A stretch of DNA of 64,000 bases, taken from assembly GCA_015698045.1 (NCBI GenBank), contig BLAL01000259.1:806001-870000 (forward strand), given 5' to 3'. The notes under the pieces were generated by a model that saw only the letters and a program-made list of their open reading frames with translations, was not told the origin of the DNA and did no database searches. The first letter of the stretch is position 1; the number at the start of each line of letters is the position of its first letter. Source of the DNA: Rhizophagus clarus (taxonomy: Eukaryota; Glomeromycota; Glomeromycetes; Glomerales; Glomeraceae). The position numbers were made by a program, and so were the translations under genes. Shown here one piece after another: positions 1 through 11,234 of the stretch.

Positions 1-671
1 TTGTTCTAAAGTTGGTAACAATTCTATTAAAGTGTTGCGCGCATCGTTCGAGACTTGATTTGCCGCTAGAATTGCAATATATCGAAAAACTTCATATTCT
101 GAAGTTGCGAAAGGCTTTTCTTTTTCATGTGTAATAGATAAAAGATATTTAAGACCGGTAATAGTTAGACAATCGACCAAATTCGATATTATTTAATGGC
201 ATAATTGCTACCGTTTCGACCAATAAATTAAGAATAATATTATCTTCTGTTACTGTAAATATTTTTCCGAAATTTTGGATAATAATTCTGGCGAACAACT
301 TTTACTAAATTAGTATTCATAACAATTTTGTAATAAAATCTTTAAGGCCAGATAATTGAGAATAATCTGCAGCAGAAAAAACCTCAATAAATGATATTAT
401 CTTTCGTTAAAAAATATTCTTTGACTGATCCCGTATAAGCATATTCTAATATAGTAATTTCCATTCCAGCGGAACTAATCTTTGGGAAAGAAATTGATTT
501 TCTTTGGTCCCATTATAAAGTAATCTATCAAATATTTCGGACCTTGCTGCTAAAATTGCTCTGCAACCGTATAATTTTTTTCATTTTCACATAAAATTTC
601 TGTCACTATATTTTGAATTATTTATTAATAACCTTAAATAATCTTTTCCTAACAAATTATCCTCTTGTCAT
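1..671 (-). pseudogene. Decayed BTB-SPRY copy, 5' half (BTB-BACK), cut by window edge
   Basis: This is the N-terminal half of a BTB-BACK-SPRY gene, closely matching the same part of the intact copy at 8122-9513. The start codon is at 671 (Met-Thr-Arg-Gly context). Small insertions near 165, 250, 385 and 455 break the frame, so no long ORF survives. The SPRY half would lie left of the window. It stands head-to-head with the BTB-Sel1 gene at 1074, as 8122-9513 would with a partner in the duplicated unit. Decay by indels is seen directly; family assignment rests on the near match to the intact paralog. Confidence 0.85.
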
Positions 672-748
672 TTTTTTAGAAAAAAAAAATTATTTTTAGT
701 AAAAATGATTCTACTATTTTGGGTTAACAACGCCCAGATCTATATTTG

Positions 749-761
749 TATTATGTTGTAC
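749..761 (-). promoter_or_regulatory. Conserved upstream box of BTB-SPRY family (variant)
   Basis: On the plus strand this reads TATTATGTTGTAC, about 78 bases upstream of the relic start codon at 671. It is one instance of the box found at similar distance upstream of most BTB-SPRY copies here. A regulatory role is inferred from conservation. Confidence 0.5.
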
Positions 762-857
762 TCTCCGTAAAAAAAATGTTCGGTTATGTTCCATGCACAT
801 CTGTCGTCATCGGCTCATCACCCATCATTAATGCGTTTGTGATCGACATGATTGCAT

Positions 858-867
858 TTTATATAAA
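858..867 (+). promoter_or_regulatory. Putative TATA box of BTB-Sel1 gene 1
   Basis: TTTATATAAA lies about 210 bases upstream of the ATG at 1074 and is preserved with its flanks at 5192-5201 in front of the paralog. The distance would imply a leader of about 180 bases. Conservation may only reflect recent duplication, so the call is tentative. Confidence 0.35.
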
Positions 868-1073
868 TAATGGAATTTTATCAATTTGAAAAAAGAAAAG
901 AAAATAATCAAGTAGGAAGAGTAATTTAGAAAAGGAGTAGAATTATAAATTCAATATTATATACCTAAGGCGAAATATTCTCCGAGATTCTGATACTTAC
1001 CAAATAAATTGAATATTTTCAAAGTTAACCATTACACTTTTTTCAATTTCTTTGAAAGTCGAAGTTGGTTATA

Positions 1074-2831
1074 ATGTACGATAATAAATTTTTACCAAAA
1101 TTGTCTCAAAATTTTCTTGAAATTTTAGAAGATAATGAATTTTATGATATAACCATTGAAGTTGGTGATGACCCTTACGTAAAAATTTTTCATGCTCATA
1201 TGGTTATTTTAAATTGTCGTTCCCCTTATTTGCAAAGAATTTTATCAACTAATGTTAAGAAAAATGATAGAATTTTGGCACATGTTAAGTTACCAAACAT
1301 TTCACCTGAAATTTTTCAAATGGTTTTAAGGTAAGAGAATTAAAATAACATACTATAACGATTTTTTTTTGAAGAAAAAAAAAAATTTATTGCAAAAATA
1401 TTTAAATTCCTCTTTTTTTTTAGGTATATTTATGGAGGAAGTCTTTCTTTAGAGGAATACGATACTTTGGATATTATTAAAATTTTGGTTGCTTCTAATG
1501 AACTTAGTCTTCAAGAATTAATCATTCATTTACAATTATTTTTGATTGAAAATAAAAAAAATTGGATGGAACAAAATTTTGGCGTGGTATATAAAACAAG
1601 TTTTGAAAATAATTCTTTCTTAAAATTACAAAATTTTTGTATTGAATTCATGTCTAAAGAACCAGAAAAAATTTTTAATTCGATCGATTTTAATTTACTT
1701 TCAGAAAATTGTTTAATTTCTCTTATTCAACATGATAACTTTAAGATGAATGTTATTCAAGTTTGGGAAAATGTACTTAAATGGGGTATTGCTCAAAATC
1801 CCGAACTCCCTTCAGACCCTCTTAGTTATTCAAAAGATGATTTTATTACTTTAAGGAATACTTTACAAAAATTTATTCCTTTTATTAATTTCTTTAATTT
1901 AACTTCTAAAGAATATCTGGATAAAGTATATCCATATAAAAAAATTATTCCAAAAGATATGCGTGAAAATTTATTAAGACATTTCATGGATCAGCCAAAT
2001 AGTAATCCAGAACCAAATATAACTAAGGAAATTGATTCTATGGCAATATCAAGTACACAAAAAAACCTTTTAATTGAAAAAGATTTTAATATGATAGTTG
2101 ACGGAATAAATGATCTTATATATGAATTATTAAATAAAGGAATTGATAGTAGGATATTAATAAAACAAAAAGTTATTGAACATTTTAACAATCATAATGT
2201 GGATGCTCAAGAGACTTATAATTGGTTATTAAATAATCAAATCAGTATAAATTCTATTTTTTTACTTGGGTATTTTAATTATTATGGAATTGAAACAAGT
2301 TTAAATTATGAGAAAGCATTTAATCTGTTTATTAGTGCTTCAGAAAAAAATCATACATTAGCTCAATTTTTTCTTGGTAATTGTTATAGATTTGGGCACG
2401 GAACTATAAAAATTGGAAAATTAGCTTTTGAATATTATGAAAAAGCAGCTAATAATAACTTATCACATGGGCAAACAAGTATTGGTTATTGTTATAAAAA
2501 TGGTGCATGTGTTAAAAAAGATTTAATAATGGCTTTTTATTGGTATGAAAAAGCTGCAAAAAATGGTAATATAACAGCCATATCTAATCTAGGGCATTGT
2601 TATGACAATGGTATTGGTATTACAGTTGATAAACAAAAAGCATTTGAATTATATCAAAATGCTGCAAATTTAGGAAATAAAGTAGCACAATATAATCTTG
2701 CTTTAATGTATGAAAAAGGAGATGGAATTATAAAGGACATAGATAAAGCAATTTATTGGTATGAAAAATCTGCTAAACAAGGTTATAAAGATGCACAAAA
2801 TGAATTAAAGTACTTCAAAAAAATTCAATAA
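1074..2831 (+). CDS. BTB-BACK-Sel1 repeat protein (two exons)
   Basis: The model is join(1074..1330,1424..2831), 554 aa, with a 93-bp GT-AG intron (GTAAGAG donor, T-rich TAG acceptor). The splice restores the BTB stretch MVLRYIYGGS. The ATG at 1074 is preferred over upstream non-ATG codons because it gives the MYDNKFLPK start shared with the paralog. A BTB/POZ domain covers about 15-125, BACK about 130-230, then an Asn-rich linker, then about five Sel1-like repeats from about 358 to the end (LGNCY, YWYEKAAKNG, ELYQNAANLG). BTB-BACK proteins are often Cullin-3 adaptors, and Sel1 repeats are protein-binding solenoids; the partner here is unknown. Compared with 5409-7169, some Sel1 positions are less canonical (NGACVKKD instead of NGIGVKKD). 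No signal peptide or membrane segment is visible. Confidence 0.9.
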
Positions 2832-3689
2832 TAATTTATAATTTAAATTCTTTTATTTATATTGTAAAACTGAGTGGATATATTACTCAAAATAAATAAA
2901 TTTTTCATTAAATTTTTATCTTTATGTGATTATTCAGTTTTTCTATACATTTTTTTATACTTAAAAGTGTATTGTATTATAATTATATTTTATTTTCTTT
3001 AAATTAAAATATCTTTTAATATTAAGTAATTAAAATATGGAAAATTTAGTATGAACTGCATTTTCCAATTGTAGGTCGTAAAAAATAAAGTTAGTTGATT
3101 GGTGATATTTTAGTATAAAATTGTTTCTGACCAAAACCATTTTACTTCTTTTACCCTAAAACATATAAAAAAATTTATTAACATAAAATTATGCCTATTT
3201 TTATTGTAAGAAAGTAGTAAACTATAGTGATCGTTGAATTTTGTTAAATAATAAAATGCTTTTGATTGTGTTTTTTCATTCTTAAGAGACTTTTAATCAA
3301 AATAAACATGAAAAAAGGCAAGCATAAAAGAGTTAGAAGCAAAATATGAGTAAAGAAAATACTATACTTAATGGTTAATCTTTTTTCAGACTAAGAATAA
3401 TTGTTCTAAAATAAAACTAATAAACTGAAAATAATACAATAAGCAAACTTCGCCTCGTGAATATTCCTCGCAGTACCCACATGCATATTACTAATATTTC
3501 CATTATAGATCAAACAATAGTATTTATTTAATATGATATTACTATATCAATATTTGATGGGTTATCTTAAAGACCTTGTAACCGAAAGCATCTAGTAATT
3601 AATATACAGCGTCATATAAATAATCCTAGTTCCTTAATATTGAATTCAAAATAAGAAGGTGCTAATGATGTAGAATTTTTTGCATATTT
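2832..3689. other. AT-rich 3' flank, duplicated at 7170-7760
   Basis: There is no ORF of note. Most of this stretch is recognisably repeated after the second BTB-Sel1 gene, including a block near 3120-3230 containing TGACCAAAACCATTTTACTT. That shows the duplication extended beyond the coding part. Confidence 0.7.
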
Positions 3690-3880
3690 AAATGAGTATT
3701 CTTTGTAAATATGTTCTGATACAATACTTTTCAACGGAATTACTATTGGAAAGAAATTAGTTTAAAGTTTGCCTTCATTCATTCAACTAAATACTGATAA
3801 AGTTGCAAACCAGTTCTTTCTATCTCTACGTAAATTTTAATTATTTGTTAGTAATTCCAAATATTGTTTTGGTGAACAAT
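3690..3880 (-). pseudogene. Strongly decayed BTB-domain relic
   Basis: Patches such as GGAAAGAAATTAGTTT and TTAGTAATTCCAAAT, in the right order, match the BTB 5' region of minus-strand BTB-SPRY copies. No frame remains. It resembles the relic at 10500-10708 in its particular decay pattern. Confidence 0.5.
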
Positions 3881-3933
3881 TTGTTTTTAAAATATTCAAA
3901 TGATTTATCCATTATAGCATTGGTACTCTCATT

Positions 3934-4516
3934 TAGGGATGGCAATGGTCGGTCATGCTCAGTTTAACCGGTTAAAGACCTTTGACTGACCAACTGTTTT
4001 GGCTGACCGTCTAACCAACCGTTTAACTGACCACTTTTTCTTTTTAACGAACTTAATCAAGACAAAACGTTAAAAGTGTTTCGTTAGCAAATTTAATCAA
4101 AAAAAAAAAGTTATTTAACTTTTTTATTGATTAAATTCGTTAAACGAAATGTCAAGTAGTAAATGGTCGGTTAACAGTCGGTCAAAGGTTGATCAAAACG
4201 GTCAGTTACAGCTGATTTCATATTGTCTGAGACACATGATAAAATTTAATGCTGATTGCTGAGAAATTTTCAGATTGCCGGTTGTCAGCAAATAGAAAAA
4301 TAAAAATAAACACGTGGATATAAAACATAACTATAGTAATTTTATGTATATTATCTGACAAGTCAATAATCTGAAAGTCTTGACAGTCAGCATCAATTTT
4401 GTCATGTGTCCCGTACATTATGAAATCAGCTGTAAACGGTCAGTCAGACTGACCAATATCATTCACGGTCATAACCGGTTATGACCGGTTAATAACTGTG
4501 GCCGTTGCCATCCCTA
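3934..4516. mobile_element. hAT-like MITE, with a second MITE nested inside
   Basis: The 12-bp terminal inverted repeats are perfect (TAGGGATGGCAA / TTGCCATCCCTA). They are flanked by an 8-bp target-site duplication, CTCTCATT, at 3926-3933 and 4517-4524. The unoccupied site is present in the duplicated segment near 7911-7925 as ACTCTCATTTAATAA with one CTCTCATT. Eight-base duplications and such ends are typical of non-autonomous hAT elements. The interior has foldback blocks rich in GGTCAGT and ACCGGTTA motifs and no coding capacity. Without the nested element it is about 345 bp. Confidence 0.88.
4206..4435. mobile_element. Second hAT-like MITE nested in the first
   Basis: This 230-bp element has 17-bp terminal inverted repeats (TTACAGCTGATTTCATA and its complement). 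An 8-bp duplication ACGGTCAG flanks it at 4198-4205 and 4436-4443. The repeats continue imperfectly inward for about 20 bases. It inserted after the outer element, since it splits it. A short ORF inside has no recognisable content. Confidence 0.85.
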
Positions 4517-4727
4517 CTCTCATTTAATAAGCATCAATATACTTATATAATAAAAAAAGGTATATTTTAAGTCAGTCTTTTTTTCTCAAGTGGGTTACTA
4601 ATTTATTATATAGATAATAATAATAGTGATAAAATTTAAATTTCAAATTCTAGCCATCTTCCATAAGTTAGTTTATTCAAGAAAAAAAACTGAACATATA
4701 ATAAAATCATAAAATTTATACAAAATT

Positions 4728-4960
4728 CTAATTTTTTTTTGATGAGGTCAAATTCGAAAACGACCAGGGTGACATAATGATAATACTGGATAAAGTTTCG
4801 GTGGTAAATCATTCCGTTCTGATACTTCCCGATACTTTGTACCATTGACTGTAAAAGTACAAGTTCTTTTATTCATATCTAAATGAACTGTAACCGTTGC
4901 GCCTTCACCAATTGGAAAACAATATTTTATTGCTTTATCAGAATTATAACATTCACCTTA
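4728..4960 (-). pseudogene. 3' fragment of a BTB-SPRY gene (SPRY C-terminus)
   Basis: The fragment matches the last ~75 codons of the intact copy at 8122-9513 (from the YCPPFGEGATITVHLDMNK region to the end) and stops abruptly at about 4960. The 5' remainder is missing and replaced by unrelated sequence up to about 5100. Its placement after BTB-Sel1 gene 1 mirrors the intact copy after gene 2. Confidence 0.85.
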
Positions 4961-5100
4961 ATGCCGGTCGAAATTATGTTTCGCAAGTGATAATTCTGGC
5001 TTTTAATGCCGACCAGAATTAAGTTTTAACCGGTTAATTAACCAGTTAAAGAGTTTGTTAGCCGGTTATCTAAACCAAATTTGTCCAGAAAATTTATTTT
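4961..5100. repeat. Filler with foldback and direct-repeat blocks
   Basis: This replaces the deleted 5' body of the preceding SPRY fragment. It holds two similar blocks (AATGCCGGTCGAAATTA and AATGCCGACCAGAATTA) and ACCGGTTA-type blocks like those in the outer MITE at 3934. It may be a truncated MITE; no clear ends were found. Confidence 0.4.
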
Positions 5101-5191
5101 TAGAAATTCTAAAAGGAAATGTTCGATTATGTTCCATGCACATCTGTCGTCATCGGCTCATCGCCGGCGTTTGTGATCGACATGATTGCAT

Positions 5192-5201
5192 TTTATATAA
5201 A
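5192..5201 (+). promoter_or_regulatory. Putative TATA box of BTB-Sel1 gene 2
   Basis: TTTATATAAA lies about 208 bases before the ATG at 5409, in a block conserved with 775-870. Same caveat as for 858-867. Confidence 0.35.
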
Positions 5202-5408
5202 TAATGGAATTTTATCAATTTGAAAAAAGAAAGGAAAATAATCAAGTAGGAAGAGTAATTTAGAAAAAGACGGAGTAGAATTATAAATATTATATACCTA
5301 AGGCGAAATATTATCCGAGATTCTGATACTTACCAAATAAATTGAATATCATATTAAAGTTACCCATTACACTTTTTTCAATTTCTTTGAAAGTCGAAGT
5401 TGATTATA

Positions 5409-7169
5409 ATGTACGATAATAAATTTTTACCAAAATTATCTCAAAATTTTCTTGAAATTTTAGAAGATAATGAATTTTATGATATAACCATTGAAGTTGG
5501 TGATGACCCTTACGTAAAAATTTTTCGTGCTCATATGGTTATTTTAAATTATCGTTCCCCTTATTTGCGAAGAATTTTATCAACTAATGTTAAGAAAAAT
5601 GATGGAACTTTGGCACATGTTAAGTTACCAAACATTTCACCTGAAATTTTTCAAATGGTTTTAAGGTAAGAGAATTAAAATAACATATTATAACGATTTT
5701 TTTTTTTTGAAAAAAAAATTTGTAGCAAAAATATTTAAATTTTCTCTTTTTTTTTTTTTAGGTATATTTATGGAGGAAGTCTTCCTTTAGAGGAATACGA
5801 TACTTTGGATATTATTAAAATTTTGGTTGCTTCTAATGAACTTAGTCTTCAAGAATTAATCATTCATTTACAATTATTTTTGGTTGAGAATAAAAAAAAT
5901 TGGATGGAACAAAATTTTAATTTGTTATATAAAACAAGTTTTGAAAATAATTCTTTCTTAAAATTACAAAATTTTTGTATTGAATTCATGTCTAAAGAAC
6001 CAGAAAAAATTTTTAATTCAATCGATTTCAATTTACTTTCAGAAAATTGTTTAATTTCTCTTATTCAACATGATAACTTTAAGATGAATGTTATTCAAGT
6101 TTGGGAAAATGTACTTAAATGGGGTATTGCTCAAAATCCCGAACTCCCTTCAGACCCTTTTAGTTATTCAAAAGATGATTTTATTACTTTAAGGAATACT
6201 TTACAAAAATTTATTCCTTTTATTAATTTCTTTAATTTAACTTCTAAAGAATATCTGGGTAAAGTATATCCATATAAAAAAATTATTCCAAAAGATATGC
6301 GTGAAAATTTATTTAGACATTTCATGGATCAGCAAAATAGGAATCCAGAACCAAATATAACTGAGGAAATTGATTCTATGACAACATCAAGTGCACGAAA
6401 AAAACTTTCAATTGAAAAAGATTTTAACATAATAGTTAACGAAGTAAATGATCTTATATATGAATTATTAAATAAAGGAATTGGTAGGATATTAATAAAA
6501 CAAAAAGTTATTGAATATTTTAACGATCATAATTTGGATGTACAAGAGACTTATAATTGGTTATTAAATAATCAAATCAGTATAAATTCTATTTTTTTAC
6601 TTGGATATTTTAATTATTATGAAATTGAAACAAGGTTAAATAATAATAAAGCATTTAATCTGTTTATTAGTGCTTCAGGAAAAAATCATACATTAGCTCA
6701 AATTTTTCTTGGTGATTGTTATAAAATTGGGCGTGGGACCATAAAAAATGAAAAATTAACTTTTGAATATTATGAAAAAGCAGCTAATAAGAACTTATCA
6801 CATGGACAAACAAGTATCGGTTATTGTTATGAAAATGGAATAGGTGTTAAAAAAGATTTAATAAAGGCATTCTATTGGTATGAAAAAGCTGCAAAAAATG
6901 GTAATATAACAGCCATCACTAAATTAGGGTTTTGTTATGATGAAGGTATTGGAACTGCAATTGATAAACAAAAAGCATTTGAGTTATATCAAAATGCCGC
7001 AAATTTAGGAGATAAAGTAGCACAATATAATCTTGCTTTAATGTACGAAAAAGGAGATGGAATTATTAAGGACATAGATAAAGCAATTTATTGGTATATA
7101 AAATCTGCTAGACAAGGTGATGAAGAAGCACAAAATAAATTAAAAGTACTTCAAAGAAATCAAAACTAA
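5409..7169 (+). CDS. BTB-BACK-Sel1 repeat protein (two exons), paralog
   Basis: The model is join(5409..5665,5762..7169), 554 aa. The 96-bp intron sits at exactly the same codon as in 1074-2831, and both exon lengths are identical. Domain order is BTB, BACK, linker, about five Sel1 repeats. The proteins are nearly collinear; one codon is missing in the linker (NKGIGRILI against NKGIDSRILI), balanced by one extra at the C-terminus. Sel1 motifs are more canonical here (ENGIGVKKDLIKAFYWYEKA), so this copy may be the better-constrained one. Its downstream neighbour, tail to tail, is the intact BTB-SPRY gene at 8122-9513. Confidence 0.9.
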
Positions 7170-8121
7170 TTTATAATGAAAATTCTTTTATTTATATTAT
7201 AAAAATGAGTGAATATATTAAAATAAATAAAATTTTTATCCTTATATGATGATTCAGTTTCTATACATTTTTTTATACTTAAAAGTGTATTGTATTACAA
7301 TTAAATTTTTTTCTTTAAATATAAATATCTTTTAACATTAACTATTAAGTAATTAAAATATGTTAATATTGACCGCATTTTCCGCATTTTATACTAAAAA
7401 AATTTGTATAGAAAAAAATTCAATTGTAGGTCGTAAAAATAAAGTTAGTTGATTGGTGATATTTTAATATAACATGTTTCTGACCAAAACCATTTTACTT
7501 CTTTTATCCTAGAAACCATATAAAAAAATTTAGTAACATAAAATTATGCCTATTTTATTGTAAGCAGATAGTAAAGTATAGAGATCGCTGAATAATAAAA
7601 TGTTTTAGAGTTGTATTTTTTCATTCTAAGGGTCTTTTAATCAAATAAACAAAAAAAGGCAAGCATAAAAGAGTCAGAGGCAAAATATGAGTGAATAATT
7701 GTTCTAAAATAAAACTAATAAGCTAAAATAATGCAATAAGCAAAACTGAGCCTCTTAAATATTCCTTGCGGTACACCTATGTATACTATTATTTTATCTA
7801 TGAAATATTAGTAATATGCAAAGTTACCATTTTATAATATTATTTATTTAGTATTATATTTAATGGGTTATCTTACAAATGTTCGAATGATTTATTCATT
7901 ATAACACTGGTACTCTCATTTAATAATCCTTTTTCACATCAATATACTTATATAATATAATTAAAAAAAAAAGTTATATTTTTAAGACAGTCTTTTTTTT
8001 TTCAAGTGAGTTACTAATTTATTATATGGATAATAATGATAGTGATAAAATTTAAATTGTTTATTCAAGAAAAAAATTAAACATATAATAAAATCATAAA
8101 ATTATACAAAATTACAAAGTT
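7170..8121. other. AT-rich intergenic, duplicated flank with empty MITE site
   Basis: No gene is seen. The sequence parallels 2832-4727 but lacks the 583-bp MITE. Near 7911-7925 it preserves the uninterrupted target CTCTCATT. Confidence 0.75.
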
Positions 8122-9513
8122 CTAATTTTTTTGATGAGGTCGAATTCGAAAGCGGCCAGGATGACGTAATGATACTACTGGATAAAGTTTTGATGGTAAA
8201 TCATTCCATTCTGATACTTCTCGATACTTTGTACCATTGACCGTAAAAGCGCAAGTTTTTTTATTCATATCTAAATGGACTGTAATCGTTGCGCCTTCAC
8301 CAAATGGAGGACAATATTTTATCGCTTTACTAGAATTATAACATTCACCATTAGAACCTAATACCCATCCAGTAGATTGATATCCTGCAAAATTATTATA
8401 ATCTAAATTTTCCGGCGCACATATTCCAACCCAAGACCATGAACAATATTTTTCAATAATGACATCCCACTCAAAGATACCTTTATCCTCTAATGTTATT
8501 TTAGCTCTAACATTTTGAAAACCACAACCATGTGGTGCATGTACAACTTTTCCATCGTCTTCAATAATAAGGTTTGATCCACATGCAGACTTATCCAAAA
8601 CATAATTGGATTCATTAATTGATATTCCACGAGTATTACTTAAATTTGAATTATTTAATGATGCTATATATCGATAAACGTTAAGAATTGTTTCGGTTGG
8701 AACGATTTCTAATGGTTCAATAATATCAATTATTATTTGTGATTTAATTCTTCTGAAATCAATAAACTCAATCAAAGGCTTCAATTCTTTAACGATTTTT
8801 TGATTATCTGTAATAAATTTATTTCTTACTCGAACTGAATTATCCAGTTGTTCTAAAGTTGGTAACAATTCTATTAAAGTGTTGCGCGCATCATTCGAGA
8901 CTTGATTTGCTGCTAGAATTGTACTATATCGAAAAACTTCATATTCTGAAGTTGCGAAAGGCTTCTCTTTTTCATGTGTAATAGATAAAAGATATTTAAG
9001 ACCTGTAATAGATAATCGACCAAATTCGATATTATTTAATGGCATAATTGCTACAGCCTCAACCAATAAATTAAGAAGAATATTATCTTCTGTTAAATAT
9101 TTTTCCGAAATTTTAGATAATAATTCTGGCGAATAATTTTTAACTAAATTACTATTCTTGAGAGTTTTTATAATAAAATCTTTAAGACCAGATAATTGAA
9201 AATAATCAGCAGCATAAAAAGCTTCAATTGTATTATCTTTCGTTAAAGAATCTTCTTTGACTGATCCCGTATAAGTATATTCTAATATAATTTCCATTCC
9301 AGCGGAATTAATTTTTGGAAAAGAAATTTTGTTATCATAATTTTCTTTGGTCCCATTATAAAGTAATCTATCAAATACTTCGGACCTTGCTGCTAAAATT
9401 GCTCTGCAACCATGTAATTTCTTTTCATCTTCACATAAAATTTCTATGTCACTATATTTTGGATTATTTATTAATAATCTTAAATCTTGTTCTAACGAAT
9501 ATCCTCTTGTCAT
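8122..9513 (-). CDS. BTB-BACK-SPRY domain protein
   Basis: An intact, intronless 463-aa ORF. BTB/POZ covers about residues 10-117 (NNPKYSDIEILCEDEKK, AILAARSEVFDRLLYNG), BACK about 120-230, a linker with EPLEIVP, then a SPRY domain from about 308 to the end (GIFEWDVIIEK, WVGICAPENLDY, TGWVLGSNGECY, FTVNGTKYREV). BTB-BACK proteins commonly bridge Cullin-3 and substrates, with SPRY as a substrate-binding module; this is family knowledge. The start MTRGYS is shared across copies, and an A/T homopolymer abuts the ATG. It is the least disturbed copy in the left cluster. No signal peptide is seen, so a cytosolic or nuclear location is likely. Confidence 0.93.
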   Translation of the reverse strand: MTRGYSLEQDLRLLINNPKYSDIEILCEDEKKLHGCRAILAARSEVFDRLLYNGTKENYDNKISFPKINSAGMEIILEYTYTGSVKEDSLTKDNTIEAFYAADYFQLSGLKDFIIKTLKNSNLVKNYSPELLSKISEKYLTEDNILLNLLVEAVAIMPLNNIEFGRLSITGLKYLLSITHEKEKPFATSEYEVFRYSTILAANQVSNDARNTLIELLPTLEQLDNSVRVRNKFITDNQKIVKELKPLIEFIDFRRIKSQIIIDIIEPLEIVPTETILNVYRYIASLNNSNLSNTRGISINESNYVLDKSACGSNLIIEDDGKVVHAPHGCGFQNVRAKITLEDKGIFEWDVIIEKYCSWSWVGICAPENLDYNNFAGYQSTGWVLGSNGECYNSSKAIKYCPPFGEGATITVHLDMNKKTCAFTVNGTKYREVSEWNDLPSKLYPVVSLRHPGRFRIRPHQKN

Positions 9514-9576
9514 TTTTTTTTTTTTAAAAAAAAATTTTTTTAGTAAAATGATTCTATTTTCGGGTTAATTTATAAG

Positions 9577-9591
9577 TGTACTATGTTGCAT
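9577..9591 (-). promoter_or_regulatory. Conserved upstream box of BTB-SPRY gene 8122-9513
   Basis: GTACTATGTTGCATC on the plus strand, 64-78 bases before the start at 9513. It matches the family box with one half altered. A degenerate GCGCCTTCATAAT follows near 9659, the position of the second box in other copies. Confidence 0.55.
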
Positions 9592-10499
9592 CAATCTCTG
9601 AAAAAGGAAATGTTCACACGCATATCATTGAAATTTATAACTGCGCCTTGAGCCTTTGGCGCCTTCATAATCTCGAAAAAAAAAAAAAATTTTTTTTTTT
9701 ATATAAATTATACACAATTTACATTTTCTTTCTTTGGGTAAAATAATAATGTAATTATTTGATTATGATAAACGAAACCGAAGAAAGTACAACCACCAAG
9801 TACATTTAAAAGATAGATATAAAAATTACTTAATCACGCTGTTACTAAGTAGCTGTTTATCGATATGACATATTTAAATTAAGTAATGTCAATAATGTTG
9901 TTTAATATTTCTTATAGAATAAATAGTAAAGCATTTTACGAAATAGAACTCATTCGTCTTAGCTTAATTGATTCGTAGCGCTTGTCAATGACAAGGTTCC
10001 TAAAATATTTTCAGGTTATTAATTAAGAATATCGAATTCATGTAAAATATTCAAAATAATTTTTTTTTCTTATAAAAAATTGATGTATTTTAACGTTATT
10101 TTTAAAGAAGAATGTTAGTACAAAATATTCAAGCACGCTACCTTTAGAAATTAGTACAGTATACGAAAGAAAAAATGTATCGCGTTTTTGATAAACAAGA
10201 TAGTTTCTAAACTGAGTTTTATAGTATTTTAATTACACTATATACTAGGAAGATGTTTAAACTTTTAGATCAAGAAAATATCCTTTTTAAATTTTGTTCA
10301 TGACAAAATTCTGCACACACACTTATCTACACATAATATTAGTTGCCATTTTATATTATTTACGTGATATTATATCAGTATATCCAGATTTATCTCCATC
10401 ATAAAGATCTTATAAACGAAATATCCAAATAATATACAACATTATACAAGTGATTTTAGTTAACAATCCTTCTTGAAGTCGAATATATTTGATTAATTA
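9592..10499. other. AT-rich intergenic
   Basis: No ORF or RNA gene is supported. Apart from the GCGCCTTCATAAT stretch and homopolymer runs near 9677-9702, nothing distinctive was recognised. Confidence 0.6.
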
Positions 10500-10708
10500 T
10501 TCTTTATAAGTATACTCAATACAATCCATTTCAGCGGGATTATTTTTGGAAAAGAAATTAGTTTTAAAGTTTACCTTAATTCATCCCATCTAACTGAATA
10601 GCGACAAAGTTACGATAAAATATATAGTTCTTATTATCTCTACATAAAATTTTTATATCGCTATATTTTTGATTATTCAGTTATTAGTAATTCCAAATCT
10701 TGCTCATA
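10500..10708 (-). pseudogene. Decayed BTB-domain relic
   Basis: Matches the BTB part of BTB-SPRY copies in order and orientation: TATAAGTATACTC, a TTTCAGCGGGATTA block, CTCTACATAAAATTTTTATATCGC. Indels throughout abolish the frame. Confidence 0.6.
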
Positions 10709-11234
10709 CAGTTTTTTTTTTAAAAAAAAAAGGTTATATTTTTCAATGAATTATCCATTATAACCGAGTGTATAGTATTACATATTTAAATAAATAATGT
10801 TGCAAAATAATTTGGATCTTATCAAAAATGAGATAATGGTAGTGACAAAGTTTAAATTTAACTTTCTTGTAACCTTCTACACTTTTTTAACTTCCATCCT
10901 ATCAGTACCAAGAGAAATAAATATATGAAAATTTTATATCTTATTTATGATGGATGTTAAATAAATTCACGTGGAGACACTTTATGCAGTGGCATACGGT
11001 AACTCTTTTTGTAATAAAATGATTAATTTATATGTATGATTTAATAGATAAAACTAGATAATTTCATTTATTGAATATATCGAATATTCTTTCTCTTTAC
11101 CAACTATTGGAACAACTCTTTCCACATCAAGGATACATGTTAATTAAATGATTGAAGTTATCGGAAATAATCGAAATACTAGAATTTTAGTACAAATTTT
11201 ATTGACTTTAATTTTTAAATTTTACTATAAGTAT
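10709..11234. other. AT-rich intergenic
   Basis: No gene seen. Part of it (10820-10870) resembles the 3' flanks of BTB-SPRY copies around 8030-8060. Confidence 0.5.

Noticed and set aside
1991..2191. Minus-strand ORF of 66 aa
   Set aside because: Antisense shadow of the BTB-Sel1 exon.
4218..4418. ORF inside the nested MITE
   Set aside because: Lies wholly within the inverted-repeat element and has no domain.
9315..9527. Plus-strand ORF of 70 aa (similar ones at 13285, 52652, 56037 and 58613)
   Set aside because: Antisense of conserved BTB sequence; it recurs only because the sense gene is conserved.
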